From positions 62,001 through 126,000 of the forward strand of contig MCFL01000011.1 of assembly GCA_002102555.1 (NCBI GenBank): DNA of 64,000 nt, in the 5' to 3' direction. The notes under the pieces were generated by a model. The model was not told the DNA's origin. It made no database searches and saw only the letters and a program-made list of their open reading frames with translations. How positions within the stretch are numbered: the stretch's first letter is position 1; every line of letters begins with the position of its first letter. Made by a program: the position numbers and the translations under genes. Source of the stretch: Catenaria anguillulae PL171 (Eukaryota; Blastocladiomycota; Blastocladiomycetes; Blastocladiales; Catenariaceae). Positions 1 through 11,287 of the stretch are shown in pieces.

Positions 1-1
1 C

Positions 2-709
2 CTTGGACTCGCCGCATGGGCGCTGGCCATGCCGTGTTCCCCACTCGCGTACCCGACGCCCGAAGCCCCATCCTCGACCCTGTGCTGGTTCGCCAACTTG
101 CTGCCGCTCATGCACGCTGCCAACATCTCGGTCGTCGACACGCACGGCGAATTTGCCATCGACCCGGGCTGCCACCATTCGCCGCTCTTCCTCAGCGAGG
201 ACGACTCGCTTGCCCACCGTAACCCAGCGGTCGTCAGGCAACTGCGCAAGCACGGCCTGTACCGGGCCAGCCAATTCGCGCCGGAGGGCCAGCCCGTCTT
301 CCGGCGGCATGTCGAAGCCAAGCTCAACCTCAACTCTTTGACGCCTTTCCACGAGTCGCTGCTGCGCCGCGTGCAAGAACTTCGCCGCCATCCAATCCGC
401 GACCCGCCGTGGCCGCTCCTGGCCCAGCCTGAGGAGCCATTCCGCCCGTGGCTGTTCCCGTCCTCGGCGCTCACGCTTGGCCGCTACCTCGCAGCCGGCG
501 TAGAATCAATCGCCGTTCACAGCATTGGCGTCATGTTGCCCTCGGTTGCGCCCGGAGCAATGGTGACCATGTACACGGACGGTTCCGTGATGGATACCCC
601 CCAGAACGGCAGCGCCCGGCCTGTCGGCGCAGGCGTGCACGCGTTTGTGGGTATGGGTGTGGACGAGGAGAAGTTGCGCGTGGAGGCTGAGTACCTGGAG
701 CAGGAGTAA
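2..709 (+). pseudogene. LINE-like reverse transcriptase ORF, 3' fragment
   Basis: An open frame enters from the window edge and ends with TAA at 707-709. The last ~45 residues begin with the motif YTDGSV, followed by GAGV, which is how the RNase H domain of LINE-type ORF2 proteins and related retroelements starts (first catalytic Asp in TDGS). The preceding part (WLFPSSALTLGRYLAAG) resembles the linker between reverse transcriptase and RNase H. A full RNase H domain needs about 80-100 further residues with Glu, Asp and His; they are absent, so the ORF is truncated or frameshifted. Assignment to a non-LTR element rests on this motif alone and is moderate. Confidence 0.5.
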
Positions 710-1162
710 CTCGTGCTCTGCACGGGTTAGACACCTTGTGGTGAGTGGAGGTAGTGGAAGGAGAGAGTGGGGAGGGGAGAGAGAGTGGGAGAGGGAAGGG
801 CGCTGTGTGCGCGTTCGATGAGTTTTGTTCTTTTTGTTTTTGTTTTTGTCGTTTTTCTTCTGTTTCCTGACCGCGTGTCCAAGTTGCCGCCGCCCAATCA
901 CTTCCTTTCCGGTCTGATTGTTCTGCTTCCCCTTTTGTCTTCTCACACGACCTTCCGTTTGTGTTTGGTTCGTCAAGGTGCCGCTGGGCTCGTTGGGGGG
1001 TTCGTAGGTCAGCGCACGGATCAAGAGTATGCGAGCGCGCCCATTTATTGTTGTGCGGGTTTGACCCATCCAATCCGTCACCACCCCGCTTTCTCTTCGT
1101 AGCCTGTCCATGATTGTGTTCCAGTTCAATAAATTCTTGAGTTCTGCACTACTACAATAACC
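710..1162 (+). other. 3' flank of the LINE-like ORF
   Basis: No coding region seen. Purine-rich then T-rich sequence with an AATAAA-like signal near 1128 (caataaattc). It ends at about 1162, where homology with the other tRNA blocks begins (aaccgtgatagt), four bases inside what elsewhere is the 5' end of tRNA-Gln(TTG). It is probably the 3' UTR and end of the retroelement. Confidence 0.4.
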
Positions 1163-1385
1163 GTGATAGTGTTTTCGCGTGGGCTGTCACGCTGGATAAT
1201 CGTCACCGCTTGACGAAAAACGCAAAATGGGAAGGACATTTTGAGTCTCGGAGCTGAGCACGGTCGGTTGTTGCGTAACTAAAACAACTCTTGCGGGGAT
1301 TGCTCTTGCTGGCGACGCCAGGTCTGGCTCACTGAGGGCGGGAAGCAATTCGCCAACCATATGCCCAGGTTTGCGAGACAAAACA

Positions 1386-1458
1386 CGAACCTACCAGGGA
1401 TCGAACCTGGAATCTCCTGATCCGTAGTCAGGCGCCTTATCCATTTGGCCATAGGTCC
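1386..1458 (-). tRNA. tRNA-Arg(ACG)
   Basis: 73-nt cloverleaf: acceptor GGACCTA/TAGGTTC with one G-T pair, discriminator G, anticodon loop CTACGGA (ACG), T arm with GTTCGATCC. Member of tRNA block A; copies lie at 25478, 31227 and 44811. Confidence 0.93.
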
Positions 1459-1816
1459 TCTTGTTGTTAATAGGGGTTTGGTTTCGACCCCCTTCACTAA
1501 AGCATTTCTTCCAACAAAAAGTTTGGCAATTTTCCTCAACACTCACGGGCCCGTGTTCGAGCCCTGCCTGCACCAGTCGGACTCTTCGGATTGCGGAAGG
1601 GAACAGACCAAGACGTTGACTTGCTTGCCTGCCCATCGGTCGCTGAGCGTTTGGAGCCATCTGCTGCTCACGGGGCAGGCACAAACAGGAGCGCACAGGA
1701 AAACGCTCAACAACGAACTGCTACTTGGAGCTTCTTGGGCCTTAGGACTGGGACACATATGCACATCGCAGGGGTTAGGGGATCTCGGTGGCTTGAAACA
1801 GACCATTTAATAACGC

Positions 1817-1889
1817 GGTCGTATGGTGTAGTCGGTTAGCACACGAGACTCTGAATCTCGGGACCTGAGTTCGAATCTCAGTATGACCT
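1817..1889 (+). tRNA. tRNA-Gln(CTG)
   Basis: Acceptor GGTCGTA/TATGACC, discriminator T, anticodon loop CTCTGAA (CTG), T arm GTTCGAATC. No intron. Block A. Confidence 0.93.
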
Positions 1890-1974
1890 TACAGACTGTT
1901 TTGAACGTTGCGTTTTTTATCAACCCACGAAATAACGTATCAAAACTGCAAAGAAAGCACGTTCCTCATGAGCT

Positions 1975-2046
1975 TGTCACCTCCCAGAATCGAACTGGGG
2001 CCGCCACGGCCACAACGTGGAGTACTAACCACTATACTAAGATGAC
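1975..2046 (-). tRNA. tRNA-His(GTG)
   Basis: Acceptor GTCATCT/AGGTGAC, anticodon loop TTGTGGC (GTG), T arm GTTCGATTC. The acceptor carries one base change from the other copies (ATC for ACC), giving an A-T in place of C... pairing that is still complementary or wobble. Block A. Confidence 0.9.
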
Positions 2047-2274
2047 TTGTTGCTTCGAAGGCCTATTCTTGCGGTGTTCATTTCAAAAGTCACTTGGCTT
2101 GACCGGAGTCACCATGCGTGCGACGCAGAGCTGCTGGATGGCGATACGGTGCTGCTGAGTGCTGGGTGGACAATGACACGAAAATATATATCTTGACCTC
2201 AACTGTTGCCAAAAGCAAAAAGTGGCAGATGTACGCAAAGCAGAAAGAGACAGCGCAAGAAAAAGCAGACTCAA

Positions 2275-2356
2275 TGTCCAAGGCAGGGTTCGAACCTGCG
2301 CCTCCGAAGAGAACAGCACCTGAAGCTGCCGCCTTAGACCGCTCGGCCACTTGAAC
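2275..2356 (-). tRNA. tRNA-Leu(CAG)
   Basis: 82-nt class II tRNA with a long variable arm. Acceptor GTTCAAG/CTTGGAC, anticodon loop TTCAGGT (CAG), T arm GGTTCGAACC. U33 and G37 are those of a leucine tRNA, so CUG is read as leucine here and not as serine as in the CTG-clade yeasts. Confidence 0.92.
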
Positions 2357-2663
2357 GTGTTCGGTGGTAACCCCATTTCGCTCATGTATCATCAGAATCG
2401 CGCAAAGGTCTAAGGAGCCTGGTGTCCGTCTTTTGCTCATGAATGGCCACAGGAATACAATGTCCTGCTAGCAGGGGTACTGAGAGACATCTGCTGCCAG
2501 ATTGCGGCTGCATTGGTCATCTTGTCCACTTGGATGACCAGAACAAAACAGTCCGCCTCTGAGCAATCCGCGCATCAAGGATCGACCCATCGACCTCATG
2601 ATCACCGAAAATTTTCCCAAAACCATACAACATGGAAGCAATGCAGGCTAGCAAAAAGAAAAA

Positions 2664-2735
2664 TAGCGCCACTCCGTTTCGATCAGAGGACCTCCAGGTT
2701 ATGAGCCTGGCGCGCTTCCACTGCGCCATGGCGCT
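2664..2735 (-). tRNA. initiator tRNA-Met(CAT)
   Basis: Anticodon CAT with the marks of a eukaryotic initiator: A1-T72 end pair and GATCGAAAC in place of the TTC T-loop. Very close to the yeast initiator. Block A. Confidence 0.93.
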
Positions 2736-3131
2736 GTTGTTGATTGGCTAATCCACATTTGCCCTCTAAATTTCTTCACAATGTTTTGACCAGAATCTGG
2801 CTGGTTCCGCACCAATGACAAGCGCTCCAGGAGTTGAAGGGCAGTAATTGAGACCGCCTCCTGAAAAAGAGGCTGCGTTGCCGTCAACCTGGCGGCCAAT
2901 TGCAAGCGTCGACCGCAAGACAACAGCGTGTATTTCCGTTCCTCTTCCATGGATCCTAGTCCAGCACATGAAGCATCCGTAGAGTCGTTTAGACCCTCCA
3001 TGCAAGTCTCCTTCTGACCGCTCACGGCCCGTGCGACGATACCCTGAACCAGAATTATCTGCAGCAGCAGCAGCACGAACGAGGACGAGGACGAAAGACG
3101 GACAGCAATTCATTCGCAGCACAAACACACC
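2736..3131. other. intergenic, promoter side of the INPP4-like gene
   Basis: No gene seen. CA/GC-mixed sequence with a run of cagcagcagcag just before the start codon at 3132. Confidence 0.5.
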
Positions 3132-6100
3132 ATGCGATTCAACGAAGCCGACGTTGCCTACTTTGGCTCGTCGCCCACGTCCGTGACTTACCGGGGCTGG
3201 CTGTGGAAGCGCGGCGACCTCCCCATCTCGTCCGTGCCGTCGTTTACACTGCCGCCGCTGGCCACCCTGTACAAGAAGCGCTGGTTTGTCCTCAAGGGAA
3301 ACCTGTTGTTCTACTTTCATACACCCGACGTACGCCATCACCCTCGCTGAGCCATTGTGCGCACGTCCTGCTCTCCCCATGATGCTGACCTTTCGTTCTC
3401 CATCCACGTGGTGGTACAGGACACGGTCCCGGCGGGATTTGTCCTTCTCGAGCATTGCCAAGTTGCAACTGGCCCCGTGCCTGCCGGCATGGAGTCGCAG
3501 TCTGAAATCCCGCCCTACCACATGAAGATCAGCTTTCTGTCGGAATCGTCTCGGCGCACGTACGAACTAGTTGCCCCAACGTCCGAGGAGCGCCTGGCCT
3601 GGATTCAGCACTTGGCGTCGGCCTCCATCGACTATCTTCACAATGAGATTCGCTACCTCAAGGAGCGTGTCAGGCAGCTGGACGGCGGTGACCACCAGGC
3701 GACACAACCAAAATCGGCGGCCGAATCGAGTGGTACCGATAATGCGGCAACGACCGATGCTACCCGTGACTTGTCAATGTCATCTGCAACCATGGACTCG
3801 GCAACCGGTGGTAACGAAAAGTCGTCCCTCATGTATACCCCCGGCGCCTCATCCTTCTCGCACGCCCTCGCTTTTTCACTGCGCGTCACCATGTCCCTCC
3901 CCATCTCGCTCCCGGCCTCTCCTGCAACTGGCGGTGTCGAAGTCATCATTTCCAAGGACTGCTACCTGTACCTCGCGCTGCACCAAGCTCGCGGATCCTC
4001 GTGCACCGAGTGGGTGCCCATCAAGCAATTCGCTGCCACCCCGTTCTTCACGTGTTTGCCTGCCAACCTGCACCACGAAACGCTCTTGTCGCTGTACCTT
4101 GTCCAGCCGTCGACCTTTGCCGAACTCAAGCTCCTCGATGTGCCGCTCGACTTGCGCTCCAATGGCGGTGCCGGTCAACACAAGATCACCCTCCAATTTG
4201 ACAAGGTTTCCTTGACTATCGGCACTTTACTCTGGACTCCACTCACGATCCCACCATCGTCACCCCAAATGTCACTTGCCCTGCCTGCTGCTTGCGAGGA
4301 ACAATACTACCAGCTCAATGACTCGACTCTCATCCACGAATCGCTCGCCGAATCGCCGTGGGCCATGCACATTCCGCGGATGCTGCTGCAAACGTGGATT
4401 GCCGATGAACAACGCCTTATTGACCGGTTCACAAGTCTGATTCCGACGGCGCCCGATATGCACGTGATTCGGCTGCGGCAGCTTGATGTCCACAAGCAGC
4501 TCATGTGCTACTACCGCGAAGAACTCGAGGCCGTACACGCTTTAATCAACAATGGAGCGGGCAAGGGGCAGGTGCTTCGCAAGTCGGTGGAAAAGGCAGG
4601 ACACAAGTGGCAAATGGTGACGCTGAATTGCGCCGTGCAGCGCATGAAGGTGATTCCACCGCCCGCGCCTGCGACTCCGCCCACAGTGACCACTTCGACG
4701 CCGCGGTCCAAGCGATCCAGCATGATGTCCACGGCCACCACGGGCTCTTCCTCATCGTCGTCGTCTCTCACAACGGCAGGTATGCCAGAGGCATCTTATT
4801 CGGTCGTCACTTTTGGCGCGCCCGCCGCACACGCACTCGGGTTCCCAACATCGAGCGCCACCGACCCAATCTCGGGCGCCGCCGCCGCCTTTTTGCTTGG
4901 CACCTCCCCATCCACAACGCCGTCAAAGGACGACCCGCTGCTCTCGTCGGCGGCCGCGTCCATCTCGGCTCAACACCGCCGCGACCTTGGCCTGCGTCAT
5001 GCCGCATTCACCGACTCGATCCGCACGCTGCAATCGCTGACGCTTGAAACATTTACGGGCGCCAAGGCCCAAAATGTGGCTGCGCTCGTCACCAAGGTCG
5101 GCACTGCCGCCAAGGACGTGGCGACGCTCGTCATGGCGGTTGCCTCGTCGCTCAAGGACCTCGACGTGGAAACGCTGGGCGGGTTTCAAGCGCACGTGAC
5201 CGAGGTTGGATGTCAGCTTGTCGAGGAGGTGATTCCGCTGCTTGCGGTCCGCGGACAACAGCTTGCGCTGCTGCTCGACGGCCAGTCGTTTGAGGCGTTT
5301 GCAGAGACGCTGGCCAAGCTCGCGGATCATGTCACGCTAGCACATGACTCGGCCGTGGCGCTGCTCGATCACCACATGCTGCTCATGGATGCGACCAATG
5401 TGAGCCCGAGTGGGTGGCAGACTAGCAGGCGCAGGAAGGATTGGGTGTTTTCGCAAATGTTGGGCGCCATTGTGACTGGGTTGGAAGAGACGGTGCGCGG
5501 GTGGTGGGTAAGCGACAAGGTCAATGGCGGCGCCGAAACCGGGTTCAGGTTCACGTCGGCGGCTTGGGCGCAGTGGGTTCAAGTTGGTTGGTTGGCCGGG
5601 TTGGAGAGCTTATTGAGCTCACAAGGCGACGAGCTGGGCATGCTGACTGATTTCCGAAACGCATTGGCAGATGTGGAGGACTCGGTTCGTGTTGCGCTGC
5701 ATCCCGTTGAGGATGGAGAATCCAAGGCCGTGATTGAGTGGTCGCTTGAGGACCGGATTCGCATCTCGGGTGAACGTGGCGACTTGATTGTGTCTGTGGG
5801 CGTGCCGCATGTCGTGTACAATGCGATTCCGCGCCGCGATGCCAAGGCGCGCATGCACGCTGTGCTGTTCACGCAGGGCATCAATGAGCAGCAGACGCTC
5901 TCCAACGTGTTTGGGTCGGGCATCAAGCAGCAAGACGCCATCAACCGCTCGTCATACAGCAAGCTCGCCCGTTATGTGGCCACGTTGCGCGAATATGTCG
6001 GTACGCTCGTGGCGCAAAACCTCGTGGGTCCCATTTCGTCCAGGAGCTTTTTCGAGTACGTCACCATGCTGGTCGTGCACTTTGACCAAATCTTGGCTGG

Positions 6101-6677
6101 TTCCGAAATCAAATTGGCGGGCGTCATGTCGACCATTGTTGACGAGAGCCAATTGTCGGGCGGGTCGTCGCCCATGTCTGCGAGCGGGTCTGGATCGGGC
6201 GGTAGCGGCAGTGGGATGAGCGGCGCCATGGGTGGATTGCGCCGCGCCCTGAGCGCTGTCGCTGGCGGGTCGCGCGCAAAGAATACCGACATTCTCGTCA
6301 TGGCCGCCCATATCACCCGTGTATTGGGCTCATTGCACTTGCTCATGGCCGGTGATGTCGAAGTCCACGACCGGCTGCCGGCCTTTGGGTCGCACCCATC
6401 CACCACCACGCGCTTTACCAGCTGCAAGTCGGCCAAGGACCGCAGCTCCATGGCGGTCACGCTCGAACAGTGCTTTGTCCTCCAAGCTGCGCATCTCATG
6501 TCGCCGGGCGATTTCGAGGGCATGCTGACAGCCATGCGCGCGTGCGGGACAAGGATTCGCAATGTGGAGAAGAATGTCGGCAAGCCTGCGTATGCGTTCA
6601 ATGCTCTGCAGTGGAACATTTTGCCTCGTTTGTATCGTCCGCCAAAGTACACCATCAACCAAGGCGCCGAGTCCTGA
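3132..6677 (+). CDS. INPP4-type phosphoinositide 4-phosphatase with PH domain
   Basis: Two exons (3132-3329, 3420-6677) give 1151 residues; the 90-nt intron runs from GTACGC to TACAG and joins in phase 0. The N-terminus is a PH domain split by the intron (GWLWKRG, KKRWFVLKGN, FYFHTPD; then SSRRTYELVAPTSEERLAWI). Near the C-terminus CKSAKDRSSM matches the CX5R active site of type I/II inositol polyphosphate 4-phosphatases (CKSAKDRTSM in animals). Such enzymes remove the 4-phosphate of PI(3,4)P2; the PH domain would target a phosphoinositide membrane. The middle (residues ~150-330) is probably a C2-like region, and there are Ser/Thr-rich linkers. The start codon is in CACCATG context. Dual C2 rather than PH is usual in animal INPP4, so this architecture is notable. 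Confidence 0.85.
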
Positions 6678-6867
6678 GACGGATGATTGTGATCGATATG
6701 TGTCTACAGACGTAGATTGCTTGCTGTTCGTGATAGATTGTGTCTCTAGGTATCCTCTTTGGTCTCACCCTTCTGTATATGTATACATGTATTTACACTT
6801 CTCATGTACTCAAAAAAACATTCATGGGAACAATGGAAATTGGTTTAGCATTTCTTTGCCTCGATAT

Positions 6868-9356
6868 TTATACAACAAAATAGAAGCTGGTTACACGTGC
6901 TTTCCGCGCCGGACGAAAGCGGCGCAGATGGTTTGGCAATCGACTTGCCGGATTCCCTCCCGTCCACACCATCCAGAGATCCTTTCGGCCGCCCCAAAAC
7001 ATGACAATCGACATGCAACGATATCCTTGGCATTCACAAAACAAGCCTGCGACTGACGGCCCGGCGCAGGTTGATACGCTGGTACATAAGCATCCATCAT
7101 CTCCGAACCCTGACCCGCGTCCACCGTCATTTCCAACCCGCAACGGCCCATGGTGATTCGCGCCAAACGTGCCCTTCCAGTGCACATTGCCACACACGCA
7201 TTGCGCACCAGCACCAGATGTGCCTTGATTGGTGGAAACCAGTCGAAACGCCCGTGGCAACGATACAGTTGTTGTTGATGTACAGTGCTTGGTTCTGGGT
7301 GATGGCTATTGGCTTGGTGCTAAATGGAGGCTACTTGTTCTAGTGGCAATGACGCGGGTTGGGATGTCAGAGTTTGCGCGACTGGCATGCAGCGCTCGAA
7401 ATCCCTATACTTGCCCGGATGGGCGACACAAACGGCAACGTGGGCGGTGACGGAATGTGGTAAACCGTCGTCGGCTCGTCGTGTGCCGTCATCGTCATCT
7501 GAGATCACCATGGCTGAATCATATCCCGCAAGCATTTGCTCGAAAGCAGGCGAGCAGACGGTGCCGCCTTTGTCATATCCAACTTGCTTGTCACCGTCAT
7601 GATCTTGACCACCTTGTTGCGAATCACCTGAACCGGCCACACAATCGCTTGCGCCGCAGCCTTTTCCTTGATCCCCGTTGTCACCGGATCCGCCATGATG
7701 CCGGCCTTCTGCTTGCCCGCTTTTCGTGTCAACCCCGTCCTGACCGACGGCTTCTTGAATACTGTCGACCTCGGCACCAATATTCACGTGCTATTCTGCA
7801 TCCGCTCCGTCCTCCATATCCCCGAAACAATCGACATACTCATCTATTGGCCAATCGTCAGCGACCAAGATGGTGGTACACTTGCCGCCAATACGGCATG
7901 GTGGGCACTTGGCCAACAGTGATCCACCCACGCACTCGATGGCGGAAAGGTCGCCAGTGGGGTGACGGCACGTGTGCTGTCGACGTTGGGAGCAACAGCA
8001 ATATCGACGACTTGGGCGGCGGATGTAATCGGTTCGAGTTGGCTATGGGAACTGCTTGGGATGCCGGCAGCGGCGGCGACACGGGAGAGTATCGACGCGT
8101 GGTTTGAGCATGTATCTTGCACACTTGAATCGATCGTGAGCGAATCGTCTGTTCCCGAGGTCCATTCGGCAGGTTGCGTGTCTTTATTTGAATCGGCAGT
8201 GACCCTAGCCATGCCCGCTTCACACTGAGTATCGCAGGCTGCTTCTGGTTGAGCGTCGGCATCAGCACTCGAAGTCGAATCGCCAAACAAACCTACACAC
8301 AGCCATGGAATCGAGCGAGCACGTACACGACCAACCATGAGCAGCAAAACGGCAAGATACCCAACGCTTTGGGCCCCGTCGTCAGTCTTCTCCATGTCCC
8401 CAAATGTCTCGCGCTAATTCTTATCCACTTTGTCGCCCACCCGATCGTGCTCGTCGTGCATCTTGTCCAACTTGACTCGCATCTTGGTCTTTTCCTGCTC
8501 AACCTTGTCCCTCAACTCGCACTACTTTTCCCATGCGACACTTTGCTTGTCCATGGCCTCCCGCACCTCGCTTCTCAGCATGTCAATCTCCCTCAAATAC
8601 TCGCCCTCGCGCTCGCCCGCCTCCACCACCGCCCCGATCGTGTCCATCCCCCAATACATGTTCTGTGCAATCAATGCATACACATGCATCCACTTTGCCT
8701 CGGACAACCTCAGCGTGCGCTCGAGGTAATTCGCCGAGCAACCCAAGCGCCGTTGCTTCAAGCGTGCACGTCACGCACGGTGGTGTTTGCTGCTGCCAGT
8801 GAGCCCCTAAAGCCCCTTTGAGTTCTTGTGCGATAAAGTACCGGTCGAGCGCTAGGTAGTAAGTGACGGCGGGTGGGCGGCGCAAGTGAACGTGCATGGT
8901 CTGGGGTGCCAATGGTACGGAGCGTGGAAAAGAGGGTCAAGACGGTTTGGTGCAAATGTGGAGGCTCAATCTGTGGACAAACCATTCAAGTGAAAACATG
9001 AAAAAGTGTGCAGAGAACAAGTGCGGGGGAGAAGTGCGTACCGGACGGATGTATTTACTCGCCATGCCTGAGTGCCTGTTCGGGCGTGATGTACGGGTAG
9101 GTCGGGTTGGGAAACAGAATGTCTGCCAGCGACGTGTCGTTGGACACGTGCATGAATCCATTTGTGTGTCGCGGCTCCATCTTGCGGAGGTCAGGTGCAC
9201 TTGGATCGGCCGATGTGGCGGGGGTTTGTCGGACACTGGATGCGTTCCGAGTTGGTGGGACTTCTTGCACACGGAATAGGGCGAATCCGGGCGGCCGGAG
9301 CTGGTATTTGCGGCAACAGGGGCGCCGTCGTCGACAAGGAGAAGCGGGCGAGTCAT
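6868..9356 (-). pseudogene. decayed multi-exon coding tract, family not recognised
   Basis: On the minus strand, stretches that read like protein follow each other but in changing frames: near 9270-9055 (FMHVSNDTSLADILFPNPTY), then a likely intron (GAG-taaat to ccacag at ~9045-8967), 8900-8740 (PAVTYYLALDRYFIAQELKG), 8738-8522 (YLERTLRLSEAKWMHVYALI), and a coiled coil (RDKVEQEKTKMRVKLDKMHD) that is separated from the previous part by an in-frame TAG near 8525. Further protein-like pieces lie at 7780-7505 and 7320-6891, again with a 1-nt shift near 7225. At least three frame changes and one TAG suggest a pseudogene, though some shifts could be unrecognised introns. I do not recognise the family. 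Confidence 0.4.
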
Positions 9357-9805
9357 GCTGGTTGGAGGTGGATCTAGTTGGATGTTTGGGTTTGGTTGGT
9401 ACGGAAACAGATGCTTGAAGGAATTGTCAAGCGTATATCCTTATCCTTGCCTAACGTCATCAATCGTATAGAGCTGAAATCAAAAAAGTTGTCTGTTGCA
9501 GGTGTTTGCACCTGTGTTCGTGCAAACGCAACAACTGAACGAGATGGCACCGTGCTCGTCAAGTTGAGTCGAGGCAAGCAAACTAAGCGAGCGTTTCTGA
9601 CCAATTCCGTCAAACCCGCCACCGGTGCAAGAAGAAGAGCATGACATGAGTGTATTCGGATGTATACGATGATGTATGAAAAGAAACGGGAGCGACCAGG
9701 CACACAAAAGTTTGGAAAACTGCAAAAATGAGGCGTTTGAGCCAGCGAGAAATCAAAGTAAAGGGACAAAAAGATACTGATGTACAAAACGAAAAAACAT
9801 GAGAC
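9357..9805. other. intergenic
   Basis: No gene seen between the decayed tract and the kinase 3' end. Confidence 0.5.
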
Positions 9806-11287
9806 TTAGTCGCGCGGTGGCAACGCGGGCGGCGCCTCCCCTTCCTCCACCGCCGCTGCCGCGGTGGATGCGGCCGCCAAATCCCCCTGACTCTTCTGAA
9901 TCCTCTGCACGGCCATGAGCTTGTTGACGGCGGCCTTGAACCTCTGGGCGCCACCCATCTTCTCCTGTGCGCCGCGGCGCATGGTCGGCACCAAATTAAT
10001 TGTTGCAAACGCCAAATCGCTGTCTGTCGACATGACCGACTCGGGCCGCGGCTCGGCCACCATCCCCGGACGCGCCTTCTTTGGCGCGCGCTTGATCCAC
10101 GGGTGTGCAAGAGCTTGGTCGGCAGACATGCGTTGAGTCGGGTCGACCACAAGCAGGCGCCGGATAAAGTCCTTTGCTTCGTCCGACACATCGGTCCAAT
10201 ACTCGGGATCAAACGAGTAGCGCGCATTGACGATTTCGTCAAACACTTCGCGCTGCGACTCGGCCCAGAAGGGAATGTACCCGCAAAGAATCACATATGT
10301 GATGCATCCGAGCGACCACATGTCGACGGGTTTGCCGTGGCCCTTGTTGAGGATGACTGAATGATTGGACAAGTGTGCGGCGTCAGTAAAGTAAAGGTGC
10401 ATGAAATAATTGTCGAAATAAAAAAAGTGAGAAACAAACGTACTCTCGGGTGCACAATACGCCGGCGTGCCACACGCCGTCATAAACATCTGGTTATCAA
10501 ACTCGGCCAACCGACTCAACCCGAAATCGGCCACCATGACGCGCGAGTTGCGACTTGAATCCTTCAACAACAAGTTCTCGGGCTTGAGGTCGCGGTGGAC
10601 CACGCCCAAATCATGGCAATACTTGATGGCATCCAAGACCTGAGCCACCACCGTGACCGCATCGCGCTCCGTGTAAAACCCGCGTTCCACAATGGAATCA
10701 AACAACTCTTTACCTGAACACAGCTCCATGACCAAATGATATGCGTCCTCCGAGTCAAAGAAGGCATCGGGTCCAGGGACAAGGCCCACCACGTTTGGAT
10801 GTGACGACAGCGCAGCAAGCACCTCGATTTCCCTGCGCACCACCTTTTCGCGGCCCTTGAGCTTGCGCTTGCGCATGGTTTTCAGGGCGTACCGGTGGCC
10901 CGTGACCTTGTGCGTCACCTCGTACACATCGGCAAACGTGCCTGACCCGAGTTTCGGGCCGCGGTCGTAAATGTCGAGCAGGGCATTGGGCGACGGGGTC
11001 ACGCGCGGAGACAAGGGTGGGGACGCGGGCAGGGCGGATGGCAGGGGCTGTTGCTGAACGGCAGGCGGCGGCGGTGCCGTGTAAGGGTTGGCGGAAGGCG
11101 TTGCCGTTGCGGTTGGCGTTGGGGTCACGGTGAGCAGGTGGTGTTCGGGCTGGGGCTTGTTGGTTGCTGGTGGTGAGGCGGCAGACTGCTGCTTGCCATT
11201 GTTGGCCGAGGAGGCAGACGGAGAGGGATGGGCCTCGGACGGCGAGGAGCCCCGGCCAAAGCACGGACAGAGAGAGAAGAGGCCCAT
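9806..11287 (-). CDS. CaMK-type serine/threonine protein kinase
   Basis: Two exons (11287-10444, 10356-9806) encode 464 residues; the 87-nt intron splits the APE motif (joined as CAPEIILNKG). Kinase domain about residues 105-375: glycine loop GSGTFADV, ALK lysine, VVHRDLKPENLL catalytic loop, VADFGLSRL, CGTPAYCAPE activation segment, DMWSLGC. It is followed by AVNKLMAVQRIQK, resembling the autoinhibitory/calmodulin-binding helix of CaMK1-like kinases. The first ~100 residues are Pro/Ala/Ser-rich; the N-terminus MGLFSLCPCF has Gly2 and nearby cysteines, so lipid modification is possible but unproven. The intron is a multiple of three and stop-free, so an unspliced message would add 29 residues after APE. 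Confidence 0.9.
   Translation of the reverse strand: MGLFSLCPCFGRGSSPSEAHPSPSASSANNGKQQSAASPPATNKPQPEHHLLTVTPTPTATATPSANPYTAPPPPAVQQQPLPSALPASPPLSPRVTPSPNALLDIYDRGPKLGSGTFADVYEVTHKVTGHRYALKTMRKRKLKGREKVVRREIEVLAALSSHPNVVGLVPGPDAFFDSEDAYHLVMELCSGKELFDSIVERGFYTERDAVTVVAQVLDAIKYCHDLGVVHRDLKPENLLLKDSSRNSRVMVADFGLSRLAEFDNQMFMTACGTPAYCAPESTFVSHFFYFDNYFMHLYFTDAAHLSNHSVILNKGHGKPVDMWSLGCITYVILCGYIPFWAESQREVFDEIVNARYSFDPEYWTDVSDEAKDFIRRLLVVDPTQRMSADQALAHPWIKRAPKKARPGMVAEPRPESVMSTDSDLAFATINLVPTMRRGAQEKMGGAQRFKAAVNKLMAVQRIQKSQGDLAAASTAAAAVEEGEAPPALPPRD
10357..10443 (-). other. 87-nt stop-free intron in the kinase activation segment
   Basis: Starts GTACGTTTG and ends TTCAG; its removal restores the canonical APE to subdomain IX sequence. 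It has no stop codon in the reading frame. Confidence 0.85.

Noticed and set aside
506-1129. Long minus-strand ORF across the LINE-like fragment
   Set aside because: Low-complexity Lys/Asn/Ser composition, antisense to a better-supported ORF.
1543-1810. ORFs conserved in all tRNA blocks
   Set aside because: They are translations of tRNA genes and spacers; conservation is explained by segmental copying.
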